Source: Streptomyces actinomycinicus (GTDB taxonomy: Bacteria; Actinomycetota; Actinomycetes; Streptomycetales; Streptomycetaceae). From it: a stretch of 64,000 nucleotides of DNA. A program made the translations under genes and the position numbers. The notes below the pieces were generated by a model that was not told the DNA's origin, made no database searches, and worked only from the letters and a program-made list of their open reading frames with translations. Shown one piece after another: positions 60,825 to 64,000 of the stretch. The stretch spans positions 124,001 through 188,000 of the forward strand of contig NZ_JAERRK010000004.1 of NCBI RefSeq assembly GCF_016741775.1, written 5' to 3'. Each line of letters begins with the position of its first letter. The stretch's first letter is position 1.

Positions 60825-62189
60825 TCAGCGCATGCGCAGGGCCTGGCGGATCGTGGTGAACAGGTCGGTCTGGTTGGTGAGACCGAGAACGCGGTACGCC
60901 TCCGGGCCCTGGGCGGCGATGCGCACCTGGGTGCCGGTGTGCTCCTGGGACTGACCCGGGGTGTTGGTCGAGTAGTTGACCTTCAGCTGCTGGCCCTCGT
61001 TGGTGACGAGCGTCGAGGACAGGCCGGGCGGGGTGGCCTCCAGCGGGACGATCTGGCTGGTGTGGCCGTGGTCGGCGGTGGTGACCACGAGGGTGTCGGG
61101 GTGCTTGGCCGCGTAATCACGGGCGATCTTCACCGCGCGGTCGAACGCCGCGGTCTCGCCGATCTGGCCGCAGGGGTCGGCGGCGTGGTCCTGCTTGTCG
61201 ATCGAGGCGCCCTCGATCTGCAGGAAGAAGCCCTGCTTGGAGTGCTTCTGCTTCTGCTTGGCCTCGAGCAGCTGGATCGCCTTGGAGGCGGAGTCCGCGA
61301 GGCTCGGCGTGGTCGACGGGCGGTTCGGGTTGGAGGTCACGCACCGCTGCGCGTCCGTGCCGCCGACGGCCGCCGCCTTGCCGGTCCACTCCACCGGCAC
61401 GTTGCCGTTGGCGAACAGGCCGAGCACCGGCTTGCCGGACTTCACGCCCTTCAGGCCCGCCTTGTCGGTGACGACCTGGTAGCCGAGCTTCTTCGCCTGC
61501 TCGGTGACCGTGAGGCCCTTGTACTTGCCGTCGGTGACCTTCTGGTCGAAGCGCTGCTTGCCGCCGCCGATGAGGACGTCGACCTTGTGGTTGACCTCCT
61601 GCTCGGCGATCGAGCCGGGGCCGCCCGCCGCGATCGTGTCGGCGGGGCACTTGGCCATGTCGGCCGGGCCCTGGCAGGAGCGGTCGGTGGCGTGCGAGGC
61701 GAGGACGGCCGGGGTGGCGTCGGTCAGCTCGGCGGTGGTGACGTCGCCGGTCGCGTAACCGTTCTTCTGCGCCAGCTCCAGGAGGGTCTTCACCGGCTTG
61801 TCGGTGCCGGGCGTCTTGGAGATGCGGCCGTTGACCGTCTTCACGCCGGTGGCCCAGCCGGTGCCGCTGGCGGCGGAGTCGGTGACATAGTCGGGCGTGC
61901 CGTCGGCGTGGACCGCGTACGTCGTGTAGGCGCCGGTGAGCGGGAACTTGTCCATGTTCAGGCGGCCGTTGGCACCGACGGTGTAGTCACGGGCGAGGGT
62001 GATCTCCGAGTCGCCCATGCCGTCACCGATGAGCAGGATGACGTTCTTCGCCTTCCCGCCCTTGATCGCGTCCTTGGCCTGCTGCGCGTTGTCGAAGGCA
62101 CCGGCGGCGGTGGTGACGGCCACGGCGGCCGTGGTCGCGGCGACCAGAGCGGTCGCGATCGTGAGGTGACGGCGGGTGGGTCTGTGCAT
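60825..62189 (-). CDS. phoA: Secreted PhoA-type alkaline phosphatase
   Basis: 454 aa. Signal peptide (1-30), ATG 62189 with AAGGAGTC upstream. Metal site NVILLIGDGMGDSE, nucleophile Ser in TDSAASGTG, EGASIDKQDHA and TADHGHTS are all present, as in E. coli PhoA. It releases phosphate from phosphomonoesters outside the cell using two zinc ions and one magnesium. A Pho-box-like element lies 75 nt upstream. Confidence 0.92.
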   Translation of the reverse strand: MHRPTRRHLTIATALVAATTAAVAVTTAAGAFDNAQQAKDAIKGGKAKNVILLIGDGMGDSEITLARDYTVGANGRLNMDKFPLTGAYTTYAVHADGTPDYVTDSAASGTGWATGVKTVNGRISKTPGTDKPVKTLLELAQKNGYATGDVTTAELTDATPAVLASHATDRSCQGPADMAKCPADTIAAGGPGSIAEQEVNHKVDVLIGGGKQRFDQKVTDGKYKGLTVTEQAKKLGYQVVTDKAGLKGVKSGKPVLGLFANGNVPVEWTGKAAAVGGTDAQRCVTSNPNRPSTTPSLADSASKAIQLLEAKQKQKHSKQGFFLQIEGASIDKQDHAADPCGQIGETAAFDRAVKIARDYAAKHPDTLVVTTADHGHTSQIVPLEATPPGLSSTLVTNEGQQLKVNYSTNTPGQSQEHTGTQVRIAAQGPEAYRVLGLTNQTDLFTTIRQALRMR

Positions 62190-62263
62190 GAAATGACTCC
62201 TTGAGGCGTCCCGTGGGACGGTGCGAGCACCAACGCAAGCCAGATCACCAGGCGTTGGCAAAG

Positions 62264-62274
62264 CGAAGATGAAC
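62264..62274 (-). promoter_or_regulatory. Candidate PHO box unit for the alkaline phosphatase gene
   Basis: GTTCATCTTCG on the minus strand resembles the 11-nt PhoP repeat unit (GTTCACCC-like). The adjacent GATCATCC is a weaker second unit but is not in the exact 11-nt register. Confidence 0.4.
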
Positions 62275-62360
62275 GGATGATCTTCTTGACGTATCCGCCA
62301 CATGACACGCGTCCGGCGGCCGCAGGAGCCGACCCGGGCAGGCGGTGGAGAGCCGCCCGG

Positions 62361-62392
62361 CCGCGTGTGCCGGTGGGGGCCGGCACACGCGG
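62361..62392 (-). terminator. Hairpin after the M28 aminopeptidase gene
   Basis: CCGCGTGTGCCGG and CCGGCACACGCGG form a perfect 13-bp stem with a 6-nt G-rich loop, nine bp past the stop codon. Confidence 0.8.
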
Positions 62393-62400
62393 GCCGTCGG

Positions 62401-63843
<1,443 letters not shown>

Positions 63844-63899
63844 TCAGTCAGCGGCGGTTCCCCGTCAAGAGCCATATCCGGGCGTGAGCAGCCCGGCTT

Positions 63900-64000
63900 T
63901 CATCCGGTGAGGAAGGCGGCCAGCGCCTCCGCTGTCCTCTCGGGTGCTTCGACCTGCGGATAGTGGCCGACGCCGTCCAGGACGGTGAATGCGGCGTCGG
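63900..64000 (-). CDS. Alpha/beta hydrolase, C-terminal end only
   Basis: The last 32 codons read DAAFTVLDGVGHYPQVEAPE and then a helix ending AFLTG. GVGHYPQVEAPE contains the catalytic His of the alpha/beta hydrolase fold. The gene continues beyond the window. Confidence 0.75.
   Translation of the reverse strand, partial: DAAFTVLDGVGHYPQVEAPERTAEALAAFLTG

Overview
The window is very GC-rich DNA with dense coding on both strands, frequent GTG/TTG starts, many 1-4 nt stop/start overlaps, rare TTA codons, Tat and Sec signal peptides and a regulator-rich gene content. This fits a Streptomyces chromosome or a close relative, and the mix of accessory genes, gene remnants and decaying repeats suggests a chromosome arm rather than the conserved core (inference; no species is claimed).

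Layout. 1-1398: C-terminal part of a probable kinase/substrate-binding fusion. 1420-6783 (minus): a tightly coupled four-gene operon, LRR protein > ankyrin protein > MoxR AAA ATPase > HEXXH/VWA protein. 6890-6965: a tRNA-like gene without a canonical anticodon arm. 7150-15658: acyl-CoA dehydrogenase, PadR regulator with a near-perfect operator, MocR regulator divergent from an MFS pump with a Pro-Val-Gln-Thr repeat, a small secreted protein, a DinB-like protein, a frameshifted flavin-dependent oxidoreductase and a DUF2180 protein. 16041-22341: promoter and operon of two exported proteins followed by a 1588-aa STAND NTPase with about 14 WD40 blades. 22364-30659: MOSC, CBS, sirtuin, PP2C phosphatase, PhzF, ArsR/MFS pair and an Eis-like acetyltransferase. 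30667-33147: Tat-exported PHP hydrolase with a beta-propeller. 34040-35600: decay zone with remnants of a nucleotidyltransferase and two MFS transporters. 36468-38907: RsbQ-RsbP-STAS energy-stress module. 39067-40678: membrane genes, one frameshifted, and a secreted ricin-type lectin. 40825-44613: XRE-STAND-WD40 NTPase with a TTA codon. 44674-50079: S9 peptidase, 'trio'-type asparagine-synthetase-like amidotransferase, a 30-aa ORF and a YbdK ligase. 50317-52820: stress cluster (DUF2945, DUF3140, spore-photoproduct-lyase-like radical SAM, PRC-barrel, small membrane protein). 53330-64000: lipoprotein, MSMEG_6728-like protein, double-MerR regulator divergent from an erythromycin-esterase-like protein, TetR-EamA-amidohydrolase cluster with a clear TetR operator, NodB-like protein, PhoA-type alkaline phosphatase, M28 aminopeptidase and the end of an alpha/beta hydrolase.

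How the parts work together. Three loci look like signal-triggered NTPase systems: the LRR/ANK/MoxR/VWA operon and the two STAND-WD40 loci. The only two in-frame TTA (bldA-dependent) codons I found in the window lie in the two STAND loci, so both may be tied to differentiation. Stress signalling recurs (RsbQP-STAS, second PP2C phosphatase, CBS, sirtuin). A window-wide oddity is that at five genes the sequence around the stop codon has been tandemly repeated just downstream.
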